The notes beneath the pieces are model-generated. The model had not been told where the DNA came from. It searched no databases and saw only the letters and a program-made list of their open reading frames with translations. 64,000 nucleotides of DNA from an uncultured Succiniclasticum sp. (GTDB taxonomy: Bacteria > Bacillota > Negativicutes > Acidaminococcales > Acidaminococcaceae), in contig UQUU01000008.1 of NCBI GenBank assembly GCA_900544275.1, forward strand, positions 1 to 64,000, written 5' to 3'. Below are positions 24,175-33,783 of the stretch, in pieces. Position numbers and translations under genes: made by a program. How positions within the stretch are numbered: position 1 is the stretch's first letter; every line of letters begins with the position of its first letter.

Positions 24175-27100
24175 TTATTTTAGCATCTTGGGCAAGGTCT
24201 TTTCCAGCCAGTCCAAGGGCTCAATTTCTAAAGTCCCCGTCCGGAATAACAAGGCGGTTTCTTTGCCGGGAATCAGCTTCATATATTTGCTGTTTTCGCC
24301 CACCAGTTTTACCAGGGCTTCCCCGTTTACTTCCGAATAAGGCGCAAAAGTAAGACGGATCATCCCGCCCCTTACATTGACCCGGCGAATTTTCAGTTTC
24401 CGGCACAAAGCGCGTATCTTAGCTAGACGCCAGAGTAATTCCACTTCTTCCGGCGGCGTGCCGAAGCGGTCGATGATCTCATCCATCAGATCCTCTTCCC
24501 CGCCCCAGGTCAGGTCTACAAAACGACGGTACAGCTCCAGCTTATAACGCGGATTCAAGATATACGAATCGGGAATATAGGCATTTAAAGGAATTTCCAG
24601 GATCGGATCCGGCTCCCGCTCCCCGGCTGCCTGACCGTTTTGCAGTCGTTTCACAGTCTGCTCCAGCATATCACAGTAAGCGGCAAAACCGACTCCGGCA
24701 ATATAGCCATGCTGTTGCGGGCCTAACAGATTGCCGGCGCCGCGAATTTCCAGATCCCGCATAGCAATCTTAAATCCGGCCCCCAACTCGGCAAAATCCC
24801 GGATGGCCTGAAGTCGTTTGGAAGCGACTTCACTGAGAGCCTTATTTTTCTTGTAAACAAAATACGCATACGCCAAACGCGAAGATCTGCCCACCCTGCC
24901 ACGCATCTGGTAGAGCTGAGAAAGCCCAAAATTCTCTGCGCCGTCAACGATAATTGTATTGGCCAGCGGCACATCCAGACCATTTTCAATAATCGTTGTA
25001 CACAACAGTACGTCACAGCGCCCTTCATAAAAGTCCATCATGGCATTTTCCAGCAGCTCCTCATGCATCTGTCCGTGAGCCACCCGAACCTGAATGCCCG
25101 GAACCATTTTTTGCAGACGTTCGGCAATCAGATGCAGGCCAGACACCCGATTATGGACATAATAAATGCGGCCGCCCCGGCGCAATTCCCGTTCCAGGGC
25201 TTCCTTGATCATACCCTCGTTATATTCTGCCACGTAAGTTTCCACCGGCAGACGATCTTCCGGCGGCGACTCAATAACACTCATATCCCGGCTGTTGACC
25301 AGCGCCATATGCAATGTACGGGGAATGGGCGTCGCGGACAGGGCCAATACATCGATACCCTGTTTCCACTGTTTGATTTTTTCTTTTTGCGCTACGCCAA
25401 AGCGCTGTTCTTCATCTATAATCAACAAGCCTAAATCATGAAATGTTACATCCGCCTGCAACAGCCGGTGGGTGCCAATGATAATATCTATATCGCCCTG
25501 CTCGGTCTTTGCCAGATTTTCCTTAATTTCTTTGGGAGAAACAAAGCGGCTCACCAGCGCGACCCGCAAGCCGAAAGGCGACAGACGTTCTTTAAACGTG
25601 ATAAGGTGCTGTTGAGCTAATACCGTAGTCGGCACCAGCACAGCTACCTGTTTTCCATCCAAGACCGCTTTAAACGCGGCCCGCAGCGCCACTTCCGTTT
25701 TCCCATAGCCCACGTCCCCGCAAAGAAGCCGATCCATAGGGACCGGTTTTTCCATATCCGCCTTGATCTCGGCAATAGATTTCAATTGATCCGGGGTTTC
25801 TTCAAACGGAAACGTTTCTTCAAAGGCCTGCTGAAAATCATTATCCGGTCCATAGGCGTGACCCGGCGTGATTTTCCGTGCCGCATAAAGGCGCAGCAGT
25901 TCCTCCGCCAGCTGGGTGATCGCGGTTGCAGCCCGTGACTTCATCCGTTTCCAGTCGGCGCCGCCCATTTTGGAGAGCCGGGGTGTAATTCCCTCGCTGC
26001 CCACATATTTATGCAGCATGCTCACCTGATCCACAGGCACAAAAAGCCGGTCGCTCCCCGCATATTGCAGCAGCAGATAATCCCGGTGCAGGCCATCTAC
26101 CAACATGGTCTCCACACCAATATAGCGGCCGATGCCATGCACATCATGTACTACATAGTCGCCGCCTTTAATATCTGTGAAATATTGCAGCTGCGCGCCC
26201 TTATGCCGGGATTTAAAGCGGTGCCGCCGCTGCAGGCCGTAGATATCATTTTCTGTAAGCAAAAGCCACGGTTCACTCCAGAAACGGAAACCGCTGAACA
26301 ATTCACCAAAGCCTACGTTGACCTTGCCCGGATCCTCCGGTTCATCCGTCAGGCAGACTGCCGGGATCCCCCGTTGATTCAGACTCTCTGTGATACCCCG
26401 GGCCTTTAAAGCGGTAGACATCATCAGGTAGGGTTCTATCCCTTCCGCCAGCAAATTTTCCAGATCTTCCGTCAGACGTTCGATGCTGCGGTTATAGGAA
26501 GCCGCTTTCCTTACCGGGATCTGTATGTGTTCGTAGCCTGCCAGACAATTGGTGTCTAACGCCGAAGTTGCAGCCCAGGCTTCCTCCGACAATCGCTGCC
26601 AGATCTCCGTCGGTGTCCAAAGCTCGTTTTTGTATTCTTTGCCTTCTTTATAAAGATGCTCTAAGGTTTCTTTAACCTGTTGCGGCTCATCCAGCACGAA
26701 GAGTGTACGAGGCGCACCGTAATCTGCCAGATGAGCGTCAAAAAGCCCTTCTGTCCGCATTTGCAAAGGAACGATCCGCAGTTTTTCCAGATTTTCAATC
26801 GAGCGTTTTGTCGCTATATCAAAAAAACGCATCCCGTCGATCGCGTCATCAAACCATTCCAGGCGGACCGGATTCACGCTGTTAAGGGGAAATACATCCA
26901 GGATCTCGCCCCGCACGGCAAACTGGCCGATCGTATCCACCTCATCGGCACGTTCATACCCCATGCGATCCAAGGCGGCCAGGATCTGCGCCTGTTCCAC
27001 TTTATCCCCTATACCGAATTCCAGAGACTGCCCCGCCACGCCGGCCGGACGCGCCTGCTTTTGCAGTAGCGCTTCCGCTGTTACGAACACGATTCCCCGT

Positions 27101-27447
27101 TCCTCTCCGCCGATAAGACGCAGAGCGGCAGAACGCCCCGCCTGAATTTCTAAATTGCGGCGGTCGGCCAATACCCGAGGCAGACCGTAAGGATAAAACT
27201 CCTGCATCGGCAATTCAGGGTAGAGATAGCCCAACGTCTGACGATACTCCCGTACCGCATCCCGACCTGCGACGACCAACACTAAGGTCCCGGCATCCGT
27301 CAGCTCCTCATTTAAGGCAGCCAGATACAGAGGCTTTATGGTTCCATCCAGGCCGGTCAAAACGCAGCCCTTCCCTTGTTTATGCAGGAGCGCCGCTTTT
27401 TGTAATGTTTCTGTCACGGCGATTCGCTGTAAAATCCGTTCTTTCAT
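24175..27447 (-). CDS. mfd: Transcription-repair coupling factor
   Basis: 1090 residues. The N-terminal UvrB-like module is followed by the CarD-like RNA polymerase interaction domain (about 430-500, GDYVVHDVHGIGRYIGVETM), then a RecG-like motor with Walker A LLCGDVGYGKTEVALRAAF (about 575), DEEQ box (about 676), SATPIPRTLHMAL and LLCTTIIENGLDVPLANTIIV. The C-terminal TRCF domain includes ILEIPLNAYIPDSYI. It displaces RNA polymerase stalled at lesions and recruits UvrA. No strong ribosome binding site is visible before ATG 27447. Confidence 0.96.
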   Translation of the reverse strand: MKERILQRIAVTETLQKAALLHKQGKGCVLTGLDGTIKPLYLAALNEELTDAGTLVLVVAGRDAVREYRQTLGYLYPELPMQEFYPYGLPRVLADRRNLEIQAGRSAALRLIGGEERGIVFVTAEALLQKQARPAGVAGQSLEFGIGDKVEQAQILAALDRMGYERADEVDTIGQFAVRGEILDVFPLNSVNPVRLEWFDDAIDGMRFFDIATKRSIENLEKLRIVPLQMRTEGLFDAHLADYGAPRTLFVLDEPQQVKETLEHLYKEGKEYKNELWTPTEIWQRLSEEAWAATSALDTNCLAGYEHIQIPVRKAASYNRSIERLTEDLENLLAEGIEPYLMMSTALKARGITESLNQRGIPAVCLTDEPEDPGKVNVGFGELFSGFRFWSEPWLLLTENDIYGLQRRHRFKSRHKGAQLQYFTDIKGGDYVVHDVHGIGRYIGVETMLVDGLHRDYLLLQYAGSDRLFVPVDQVSMLHKYVGSEGITPRLSKMGGADWKRMKSRAATAITQLAEELLRLYAARKITPGHAYGPDNDFQQAFEETFPFEETPDQLKSIAEIKADMEKPVPMDRLLCGDVGYGKTEVALRAAFKAVLDGKQVAVLVPTTVLAQQHLITFKERLSPFGLRVALVSRFVSPKEIKENLAKTEQGDIDIIIGTHRLLQADVTFHDLGLLIIDEEQRFGVAQKEKIKQWKQGIDVLALSATPIPRTLHMALVNSRDMSVIESPPEDRLPVETYVAEYNEGMIKEALERELRRGGRIYYVHNRVSGLHLIAERLQKMVPGIQVRVAHGQMHEELLENAMMDFYEGRCDVLLCTTIIENGLDVPLANTIIVDGAENFGLSQLYQMRGRVGRSSRLAYAYFVYKKNKALSEVASKRLQAIRDFAELGAGFKIAMRDLEIRGAGNLLGPQQHGYIAGVGFAAYCDMLEQTVKRLQNGQAAGEREPDPILEIPLNAYIPDSYILNPRYKLELYRRFVDLTWGGEEDLMDEIIDRFGTPPEEVELLWRLAKIRALCRKLKIRRVNVRGGMIRLTFAPYSEVNGEALVKLVGENSKYMKLIPGKETALLFRTGTLEIEPLDWLEKTLPKMLK

Positions 27448-27483
27448 CTTGGTCTTGTGATCCTTTGCCTGGGTTTAAACGAT

Positions 27484-27514
27484 AAAAGGGATCAGGGCAA
27501 AGCCATGACCCCTT
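27484..27514 (-). terminator. Intrinsic terminator after glpX
   Basis: On the minus strand GGGGTCA (27506-27512) pairs with TGATCCC (27488-27494), with an inner GG/CC pair, followed by TTTT (27487-27484). It separates glpX from mfd. Confidence 0.65.
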
Positions 27515-27544
27515 CGATGCTATGCCGCCTTGCTTCAAACCGAC

Positions 27545-28516
27545 TCAGTTCGATTTGATGGAGAATTTACTGGGCACATCTTCTAATTTATGGACGGTAT
27601 CCACAAACCGTACGGTACCTGTTTTATAGCGCATGGATACACTGTGCGTACGTACACCGCCGCCAAAGAAACGAACGCCATGAAGCAGGTGACTTTCTGT
27701 AATTGCCGTACAAGTAAACATGCAGTCGTCGCCTTTGACCATATCTTCAATTGTCAAAACACGGTTAAGATCGCAGATTCCCATTTCTAAACAGCGGCGC
27801 GCCTGCTCTTCATTATCCGGCGCCAATTTTGCCTGCATATCGCCACCCAGACATTTCAACGCCGCCGCGCCTAAGACGCCTTCCGGCGCCCCGCCCTTGC
27901 CGATATACATATGTACGCCGGTGCCTTCGATGCCCACATTGACAACCGGATTCACATCGCCGTCTGTAATCAGTTCGATGCGCCCGCCGGCCTTACGTAT
28001 CCGATCAATAATTTCCGCGTGACGGGGCCGATCCAACACAACCACCGTCACATCATCCACATCACGTTTTAATGCCTTAGCTACCCGTTTCAGATTTTCC
28101 TCTACCGGCGCATTAATATCAATGCAGCCCTTCGCACGGGGACCAACGGCAATTTTATCCATGTACATATCCGGTGCATGAAGCAAACAGCCTCTGGGAG
28201 CGATGGCAATCACCGCAATGGCGCCCGGCTGTCCCTTGGCCACCAGATTGGTTCCTTCCACCGGATCCACTGCAATATCCACTTCATCTCCACCGGCCCC
28301 TACCTCTTCGCCAATATAAAGCATGGGGGCCTCATCCATCTCACCTTCCCCGATCACCACTTTACCGGAGATATTGACGGTGTCAAACATCTTCCGCATC
28401 GCGTCTACAGCCAGGCCATCCGTTCCATTTTTATCACCCCGACCGACGCTACGAGCCGCGGCGATAGCAGCCGCTTCTGTAACACGGACAAATTCCAACG
28501 AAAGTTCCCGTTTCAC
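27545..28516 (-). CDS. glpX: Fructose-1,6-bisphosphatase class II
   Basis: 323 residues, starting at GTG 28516 behind AAAGGTGGG. Class II signature: AARSVGRGDKNGTDGLAVDAM, VVIGEGEMDEAPMLYIGEEVG (metal site), VDIAVDPVEGTNLVAKGQPG and GTGVHMYIGKGGAPEGVL. It hydrolyses fructose 1,6-bisphosphate in gluconeogenesis and is lithium-sensitive, metal-dependent by family knowledge. It stands alone between pyrG and mfd, with a terminator behind it. No glycerol genes are nearby, so a housekeeping gluconeogenic role fits best. Confidence 0.95.
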   Translation of the reverse strand: MKRELSLEFVRVTEAAAIAAARSVGRGDKNGTDGLAVDAMRKMFDTVNISGKVVIGEGEMDEAPMLYIGEEVGAGGDEVDIAVDPVEGTNLVAKGQPGAIAVIAIAPRGCLLHAPDMYMDKIAVGPRAKGCIDINAPVEENLKRVAKALKRDVDDVTVVVLDRPRHAEIIDRIRKAGGRIELITDGDVNPVVNVGIEGTGVHMYIGKGGAPEGVLGAAALKCLGGDMQAKLAPDNEEQARRCLEMGICDLNRVLTIEDMVKGDDCMFTCTAITESHLLHGVRFFGGGVRTHSVSMRYKTGTVRFVDTVHKLEDVPSKFSIKSN

Positions 28517-28823
28517 TTTATTCCCACCTTTCTGCTGTTTTACACTCCTGCCGATGCGCTCTCCTGCTCCACGAAACAGACGCGCGCATCCGCTTGCTTC
28601 CAGATTTTCCGTTTTTTCTTTTCTGTATTATTATCCCATTTTTAAAATGAATGTGCAAGGAAAAAAACGGCCGCAACAAAACCAACGTCACACACGAAAG
28701 CAGACCGTCGCAGAAAACGCTTCCTATCAGAAAGACCAATAGTGAAAGCCGGATCCGCAACGGTCTGTCAAATTCTTTCTTTACTGCTGCTGCGACTACG
28801 ATGCTAAAACAATCCGTTCAGAA
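28517..28823. other. Intergenic region pyrG-glpX
   Basis: No gene is evident. A minus-strand TTGACA (28766-28771) exists but lacks a credible -10 at the right distance. No terminator is obvious after pyrG. Nothing else is recognised. Confidence 0.4.
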
Positions 28824-30440
28824 TTATTTTTGGTTTTTCAGCGCGGCGGCAATGAAATCCCGGAACAAGGGGTGCGCATGGGTCGGACGGGATTTAAATT
28901 CCGGATGGAACTGACAACCCAGGAACCAAGGGTGCTCGGTTTCGGGCAATTCCACGATTTCTACCAGACGTCCGTCCGGTGAAGTCCCTCCCAGAACCAA
29001 ACCGGCTTCGGTAAGCTGCTCCCTGTATTCATTGTTAAACTCGTAGCGATGGCGATGACGTTCATAAATCAACGCTTCCCCATAAGCTTTTTCAGTCAGG
29101 GTACCCGGATAAACTTTGCAGGGATACAGGCCCAGACGCATAGTCCCGCCCTTTTCTTCCACATCCACCTGATCCGGCATCAAATCGATCACAGCAGGCA
29201 CGTCGGAACGGAATTCGCTGCTGTCAGCCCCGGCAATGCCGCAGCAATGACGGGCAAACTCAATGACCGCGCATTGCATTCCCAGGCAAATGCCAAAAAA
29301 CGGTATCTTATGCTCCCGGGCGTATTGCACGGAAGCGATTTTTCCTTCGATTCCCCGATCGCCAAAACCGCCGGGAACCAAAATTCCATCCACACCTTTA
29401 AATATTTCCGTAAAATCCGATGTATCGTCTTCTATTTTCTCCGCGTTGATCCAACGGATATCGATCTCGGTTTCATTCTGCACAGCCGCGTGCTTTAAAG
29501 ATTCTGTAATACTGATGTACGCATCCTGTAACTCTACGTATTTTCCCACTACTGCAATAGTGACCTTCCGCTCATACGGTTTCAGGATCCGGGCGACCAT
29601 ATCATGCCAGGCAGCCATATCCTTCGGACGGTCGGGCATATCCAGTTTTTTCAGGACAATCTCATCCAAATGTTGTTTTTCCAGCAACATAGGCACCTGA
29701 TAGATGCTCTTCGTAGTGAGATTTTGTATAACGGCTTCTTTATCCACATCGCAGAACATAGCCAGTTTGGCGATCATATCTTCTGACATGGGACGCTCGC
29801 TGCGGCAAACCAGAATGTCCGGAGTAATACCGATGCTGCGTAATTCTTTTACACTGTGCTGGGTAGGTTTCGTTTTCAGTTCGCCGGCGCCGCCGATATA
29901 AGGCACCAGCGTAACATGAATATACAACACGTCATTTTTACCTACATCTTTTTTTACCTGACGAATGGCTTCCAGGAAAGGCAGACTCTCAATATCGCCC
30001 ACCGTACCGCCGATTTCAGTAATGACAAAGTCCGCATTGCTGTTATTCCCTACACGAAAGACACGGTTTTTAATCTCGTTGGTGATATGAGGGATAACCT
30101 GAACCGTACCTCCCAGATAATCGCCACGGCGCTCTTTGGTAATGACGGACTGATAAATTTTACCGGTCGTCACATTCGAACTCTTTGACAGATTAATATC
30201 GATAAAGCGTTCATAATGGCCCAGATCCAGGTCCGTTTCAGCGCCATCATCGGTCACAAATACTTCCCCATGCTGGTAGGGACTCATGGTACCGGGATCG
30301 ATATTGATATAGGGATCAAACTTCTGTACCGTTACTTTAAAACCTCTGCTTTTTAACAGACGTCCCAAAGAAGCTGCCGTGATTCCCTTGCCCAAAGAAG
30401 AAACCACCCCGCCGGTCACGAAAATATATTTGGTTGCCAT
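28824..30440 (-). CDS. pyrG: CTP synthase
   Basis: 538 residues from ATG 30440; the frame extends to 30482 but the family start MATKYIFVTGGVVSSLGKG is at 30440. The N-terminal amidoligase domain carries the ATP/UTP site (GGVVSSLGKGITAASLGRLL, QKFDPYINIDPGTMSPYQHGE, DLGHYERF). The C-terminal glutaminase domain has PGGFGDRGIEGK, the nucleophile Cys in FFGICLGMQ (about 383), and the His/Glu pair near QFHPE. It makes CTP from UTP and glutamine. No GGGC initiation or attenuator of the Bacillus pyrG type is seen in the leader. Confidence 0.97.
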   Translation of the reverse strand: MATKYIFVTGGVVSSLGKGITAASLGRLLKSRGFKVTVQKFDPYINIDPGTMSPYQHGEVFVTDDGAETDLDLGHYERFIDINLSKSSNVTTGKIYQSVITKERRGDYLGGTVQVIPHITNEIKNRVFRVGNNSNADFVITEIGGTVGDIESLPFLEAIRQVKKDVGKNDVLYIHVTLVPYIGGAGELKTKPTQHSVKELRSIGITPDILVCRSERPMSEDMIAKLAMFCDVDKEAVIQNLTTKSIYQVPMLLEKQHLDEIVLKKLDMPDRPKDMAAWHDMVARILKPYERKVTIAVVGKYVELQDAYISITESLKHAAVQNETEIDIRWINAEKIEDDTSDFTEIFKGVDGILVPGGFGDRGIEGKIASVQYAREHKIPFFGICLGMQCAVIEFARHCCGIAGADSSEFRSDVPAVIDLMPDQVDVEEKGGTMRLGLYPCKVYPGTLTEKAYGEALIYERHRHRYEFNNEYREQLTEAGLVLGGTSPDGRLVEIVELPETEHPWFLGCQFHPEFKSRPTHAHPLFRDFIAAALKNQK

Positions 30441-30535
30441 TACACTTACCGTCCCTTCGTTTTCTTGATTATCGCCAATCATCGCTGTTCTGTATCCGAT
30501 TTTTTCGATCCTCAGATACTTGTCTCATAGTAATT

Positions 30536-30564
30536 ATTATAGAAATAAATCCGGGGAAACTCAA
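30536..30564 (-). promoter_or_regulatory. Promoter of pyrG
   Basis: -35 TTGAGT (30559-30564), 17-nt spacer, -10 TATAAT (30536-30541). Leader of about 90 nt. Confidence 0.7.
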
Positions 30565-30657
30565 GTCTTAATTCTGATCGAATCGTGGTATTAAATTAAA
30601 ATCACCCTGTTCAAACCGCATTCCATTTGTACACATTGATTTACAAGTCGGAAAGCC

Positions 30658-32316
30658 TTACATTTTTTCCGGCGCTGATACCCCTAAAATATCCAATCCG
30701 TGCCGCAGCACATGACCGACTGCCAAGACCATAGCCAACCGCGCCTGCTGCAATTCCTCGTCGACACCCAGAATACGGCACTGATTATAGGCAGAGTGGA
30801 ATAAGCCTGCCAGATCATATACATAGTGCGCCACCTGTTGTACTGCCCGGTCGGCGGCTGCCTGCGCCAACATCTCCGGATATTCTCCCAGTTTTTTGAT
30901 CAAGTCGATTTCCACCGGTTCCGTCAGCCGCTTATAATTTCCTTTTCCGTCTACCCGGATCCCCGCTTCTTCCACCTGCCGCAGGATGCTGCAGATACGG
31001 GCATGGGCATACTGTACATAAAACACCGGGTTATCATTGGATTTTTTCTTGGCCAGGTCAAGGTCGAAATCCAGCTGACTGTCAATAGAACGCATGATAA
31101 AGAAGAAACGGGCCGCATCCGTGCCTACCTCTTCGATCAATTCATTTAACGTAACGCTTTGCCCGGTACGTTTAGACATCTTTACTTCCTGACCGTCACG
31201 CAGCAAACGCACCATTTGCAATACCAGTATCTCCAACTGTTCAGGCCTGAAGCCCATGCACTGCATCGCCGCTTTCATCCGGGCAATATACCCATGATGA
31301 TCGGCTCCCCACAAATTAATGACCCGGTCAAACCCCCGCTGAAATTTATTCGTATGGTAGGCAATATCGGCAGCAAAGTATGTGGGAACGCCATTGTCGC
31401 GGATCACCACCCGGTCTTTGTCATCGCCAAATTCGGTAGATTTCAGCCACAGCGCGCCGTCCTTTTCATACATATACCCTTTGGCCAAAAGGGTATCGCA
31501 GGCCTCTTTGATCTTATTTGCTTCATGCAGTGTTTTTTCACTGAACCAGGAATCAAAATGAACATTAAAATGCTCCAGGTCCTCCCGCAGCGCCGCCAGC
31601 TTTTCTTCATAGGCAATGGTCTTAAACTGTTCCAGACGCTCGGCCTCTTCCATCTGCAGGAATTTATCCCCGTATTTATTAAGAATACGCCGGGCGGTTT
31701 CCACAATATCCTGGCCATGATATCCGTCTTCCGGGAATTCACAGGTTCGTCCGGATAATTCTAGATACCGGGCATTGACCGAACGGGCCAGATTATCCAT
31801 CTGATTGCCCGCATCATTAATGTAATACTCCCGCTCCACCTGATAACCGGCCGCTTTCAGCAGATTTCCCAAAGCGCTGCCCACCGCAGCGCCACGGCCG
31901 TGCCCTACATGCAGCGGTCCCGTAGGATTCGCGCTGACATACTCTAATTGAATTTTTTCCCCGGCAACGGGAGGGAGATTACCATAATTTTCCCCGGCTT
32001 CCACGATTTCTGCCAGCATATCCCAGACCCAATCCGGATTTAAGTAGAAATTAATGAAGCCCGGTCCCGCAATCTCGGCTTTTTGCACATAGCCGCCGGT
32101 CAGATGCTCCACAATATACTGGGCCAGCACACGGGGATTGCAATGCAGTGACCGGGCCGATTGCATAGCAAAGTTAGTGGCAAAATCGCCAAATTCCTTT
32201 TTGGGAGGCACGGTCAGCAATACCTCAGGTAAAGCGCCTTCTTTGACGACACCTTCGGCAATAGCTTTCTGCGCCGTCTGCCTGATTTTTTCCGCTAATC
32301 TCATTTTTATGTCCAT
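30658..32316 (-). CDS. argS: Arginyl-tRNA synthetase
   Basis: 552 residues from ATG 32316 with GGGAGG; a second ATG four codons in is less well placed. Class I core: YVSANPTGPLHVGHGRGAAVG (HIGH motif as HVGH, about 125) and VKMSKRTGQ (KMSKS motif, about 375). The N-terminal Arg-tRNA-synthetase-specific domain (1-110) and the C-terminal DALR anticodon domain (about 430-552) are both present. It charges tRNA-Arg; a tRNA-Arg gene lies at 49948-50024 in the same window. Confidence 0.97.
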   Translation of the reverse strand: MDIKMRLAEKIRQTAQKAIAEGVVKEGALPEVLLTVPPKKEFGDFATNFAMQSARSLHCNPRVLAQYIVEHLTGGYVQKAEIAGPGFINFYLNPDWVWDMLAEIVEAGENYGNLPPVAGEKIQLEYVSANPTGPLHVGHGRGAAVGSALGNLLKAAGYQVEREYYINDAGNQMDNLARSVNARYLELSGRTCEFPEDGYHGQDIVETARRILNKYGDKFLQMEEAERLEQFKTIAYEEKLAALREDLEHFNVHFDSWFSEKTLHEANKIKEACDTLLAKGYMYEKDGALWLKSTEFGDDKDRVVIRDNGVPTYFAADIAYHTNKFQRGFDRVINLWGADHHGYIARMKAAMQCMGFRPEQLEILVLQMVRLLRDGQEVKMSKRTGQSVTLNELIEEVGTDAARFFFIMRSIDSQLDFDLDLAKKKSNDNPVFYVQYAHARICSILRQVEEAGIRVDGKGNYKRLTEPVEIDLIKKLGEYPEMLAQAAADRAVQQVAHYVYDLAGLFHSAYNQCRILGVDEELQQARLAMVLAVGHVLRHGLDILGVSAPEKM

Positions 32317-32461
32317 GAAAATTTCCTCCCGCCATCGATCTTGAAAGGCACAGCTTTCCCGCTAAAAAGCAACGCGCTTTCAGCGAATGTCTTTTGTTTA
32401 CTGCTGCAACATTGCCATATTGCAGAACACATCTTTATTTTTTTAACTTTATAAAGGATTC

Positions 32462-32893
32462 TCAGAATTCCTGTTTTATAGCTAAATCTACCGTGATTTC
32501 CAGATTCATCACGCTTTCTTCCTGCATTCCCACAATGGTTTTGTAAGTCAGAAACAACTGCCAGCCAATGTCAATGCGTCGGATCAACACACTTTCGGTC
32601 TGCGTTTCCAACGGTATGGCCAGATACGGCGTGCGATACACATCGCAACAAACGCCGCCGGGCACAAAAGTCTGACGCAACTCGTAGGTGCCGTGTCGGA
32701 GCAACGTAACGGAAGCAAGATCCCACTTTAACGTAGTCGTGCTGCCGGCCATGCCGGAAGCTTCGGTTTCCGCATAACGCACATAGAACCGGCCGTTTTT
32801 TTCTGTGTAGGTGCCAAAGCTCACCGTTTCCATCCGGGTGATCTCCTCGCCATCTCTGATGGCGGAGACGACCGTGATTTTTGCTTCCTGCAT
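32462..32893 (-). CDS. DUF1934 beta-barrel protein (YwiB-like)
   Basis: 143 residues from ATG 32893 with AGAGGA; the extra 10 codons upstream are leader. The sequence alternates short hydrophobic strands (ITVVSAIRDGEEITRMETVSFG, GRFYVRYAETEASGM, STTTLKWDLASVTLLRHG) as in the DUF1934/YwiB family, a calycin-like barrel of unknown function often found next to argS in Firmicutes. The 145-bp gap to argS has no terminator, so cotranscription is likely. Confidence 0.75.
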   Translation of the reverse strand: MQEAKITVVSAIRDGEEITRMETVSFGTYTEKNGRFYVRYAETEASGMAGSTTTLKWDLASVTLLRHGTYELRQTFVPGGVCCDVYRTPYLAIPLETQTESVLIRRIDIGWQLFLTYKTIVGMQEESVMNLEITVDLAIKQEF

Positions 32894-33102
32894 AGATTCC
32901 TCTGTAAAAATAATGAGAGCCATTCCTTCTGCCTGTTACCGGGATAAAAAGGAACTGCTCCTCTACGCTTTTCCTGTTATATATTGCCTTACTGTACCGG
33001 CAAAACAGCCGCGCTTACCAAATCCCCTCACAACAGTTTCACACTGACAGAGGTGATTTTTCTTCGGCAATCGTTAGCTGTCTGCTTAAAAACATTCAAT
33101 AT
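32894..33102 (-). other. Long leader of the DUF1934-argS transcript
   Basis: About 200 nt lie between the predicted start of transcription and the DUF1934 ATG. I see no known riboswitch, T-box or terminator in it, and no open frame with a credible ribosome binding site. Confidence 0.4.
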
Positions 33103-33132
33103 ATTATACAGCTGCCTGCCTTTTTTCGTCAA
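33103..33132 (-). promoter_or_regulatory. Promoter of DUF1934-argS
   Basis: -35 TTGACG (33127-33132), 18-nt spacer, -10 TATAAT (33103-33108), directly behind the terminator of the preceding gene. Confidence 0.7.
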
Positions 33133-33164
33133 GAAAGATTGGCGTGCGCAGACCGGCAAATGAA

Positions 33165-33203
33165 AAAATAAATGCTCCCCATCCGGTCGACAGGGAGCCA
33201 TTT
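33165..33203. terminator. Intrinsic terminator after the 33227-33664 gene
   Basis: GCTCCC (33174-33179) pairs with GGGAGC (33193-33198); T-rich runs flank it on both strands. It ends the upstream minus-strand gene. Confidence 0.6.
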
Positions 33204-33226
33204 TTTGTTGTAAGCCGCAACACAGA

Positions 33227-33664
33227 TCAACGCATATTTTCGATAATGTCTTCAAAATTGGTAATAAGCTGAGTATGCCCTGTAACCGTCAAATCGCGCA
33301 ACACATAACCATAAGAATCATACCAGGTATCTGCCAGCTTCATTTCCAGGCCTTCCTTGACAAATTCCTCGATCATTTTCAACACGAACCGGTTTACATT
33401 GCCCTCTTTATCCACATTAAGCGGAATGATCCGTGTTTCCGCTTCAAAATCTTCAACGGTCAACTCCCAACCCCCTGGAATAGGAGGACGGCGGTCTGCC
33501 TTCACAAAGTAACGGGGAGAAAAGCCCACATACGTCCCCATCGGTTCAAATAATTTCGCCTTGACCAGCGGAAAACCATTAGCGTTGCCCCATTTTACGA
33601 TTTCCTCAGAGATCTCGTTTTTATGCACGATACTCGGCAGTTCGCCCTTCTTTAATACAGCCAT
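33227..33664 (-). CDS. Hypothetical protein
   Basis: 145 residues from ATG 33664 with GGGGAGG. I do not recognise the family. The protein is soluble, acidic in its second half, with motifs ISEEIVKWGNANGFPLVKAK, FSPRYFVKADRRPPIPGGWEL and a C-terminal FEDIIENMR. It has no signal peptide, membrane segment or Cys motif. It has its own promoter (33755-33783) and its own terminator, so it is expressed as a single-gene unit between the CHAD gene and DUF1934. Confidence 0.7.
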   Translation of the reverse strand: MAVLKKGELPSIVHKNEISEEIVKWGNANGFPLVKAKLFEPMGTYVGFSPRYFVKADRRPPIPGGWELTVEDFEAETRIIPLNVDKEGNVNRFVLKMIEEFVKEGLEMKLADTWYDSYGYVLRDLTVTGHTQLITNFEDIIENMR

Positions 33665-33754
33665 GAAACTTCCTCCCCTGATAGTATTCTATTTCTGATT
33701 CCCGTAACAGGAATACCAACCGGAAACCAACGGTCGCTTTCGACTCACGGTATC

Positions 33755-33783
33755 ATTGTACCTTATTCCACTTAATATTTCAA
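33755..33783 (-). promoter_or_regulatory. Promoter of the 33227-33664 gene
   Basis: -35 TTGAAA (33778-33783), 17-nt spacer, -10 TACAAT (33755-33760). The -35 overlaps the last codons of the CHAD gene. Confidence 0.65.

Noticed and set aside
28743..28771. glpX promoter based on TTGACA at 28766-28771
   Set aside because: No -10-like hexamer occurs at 16-18 nt.
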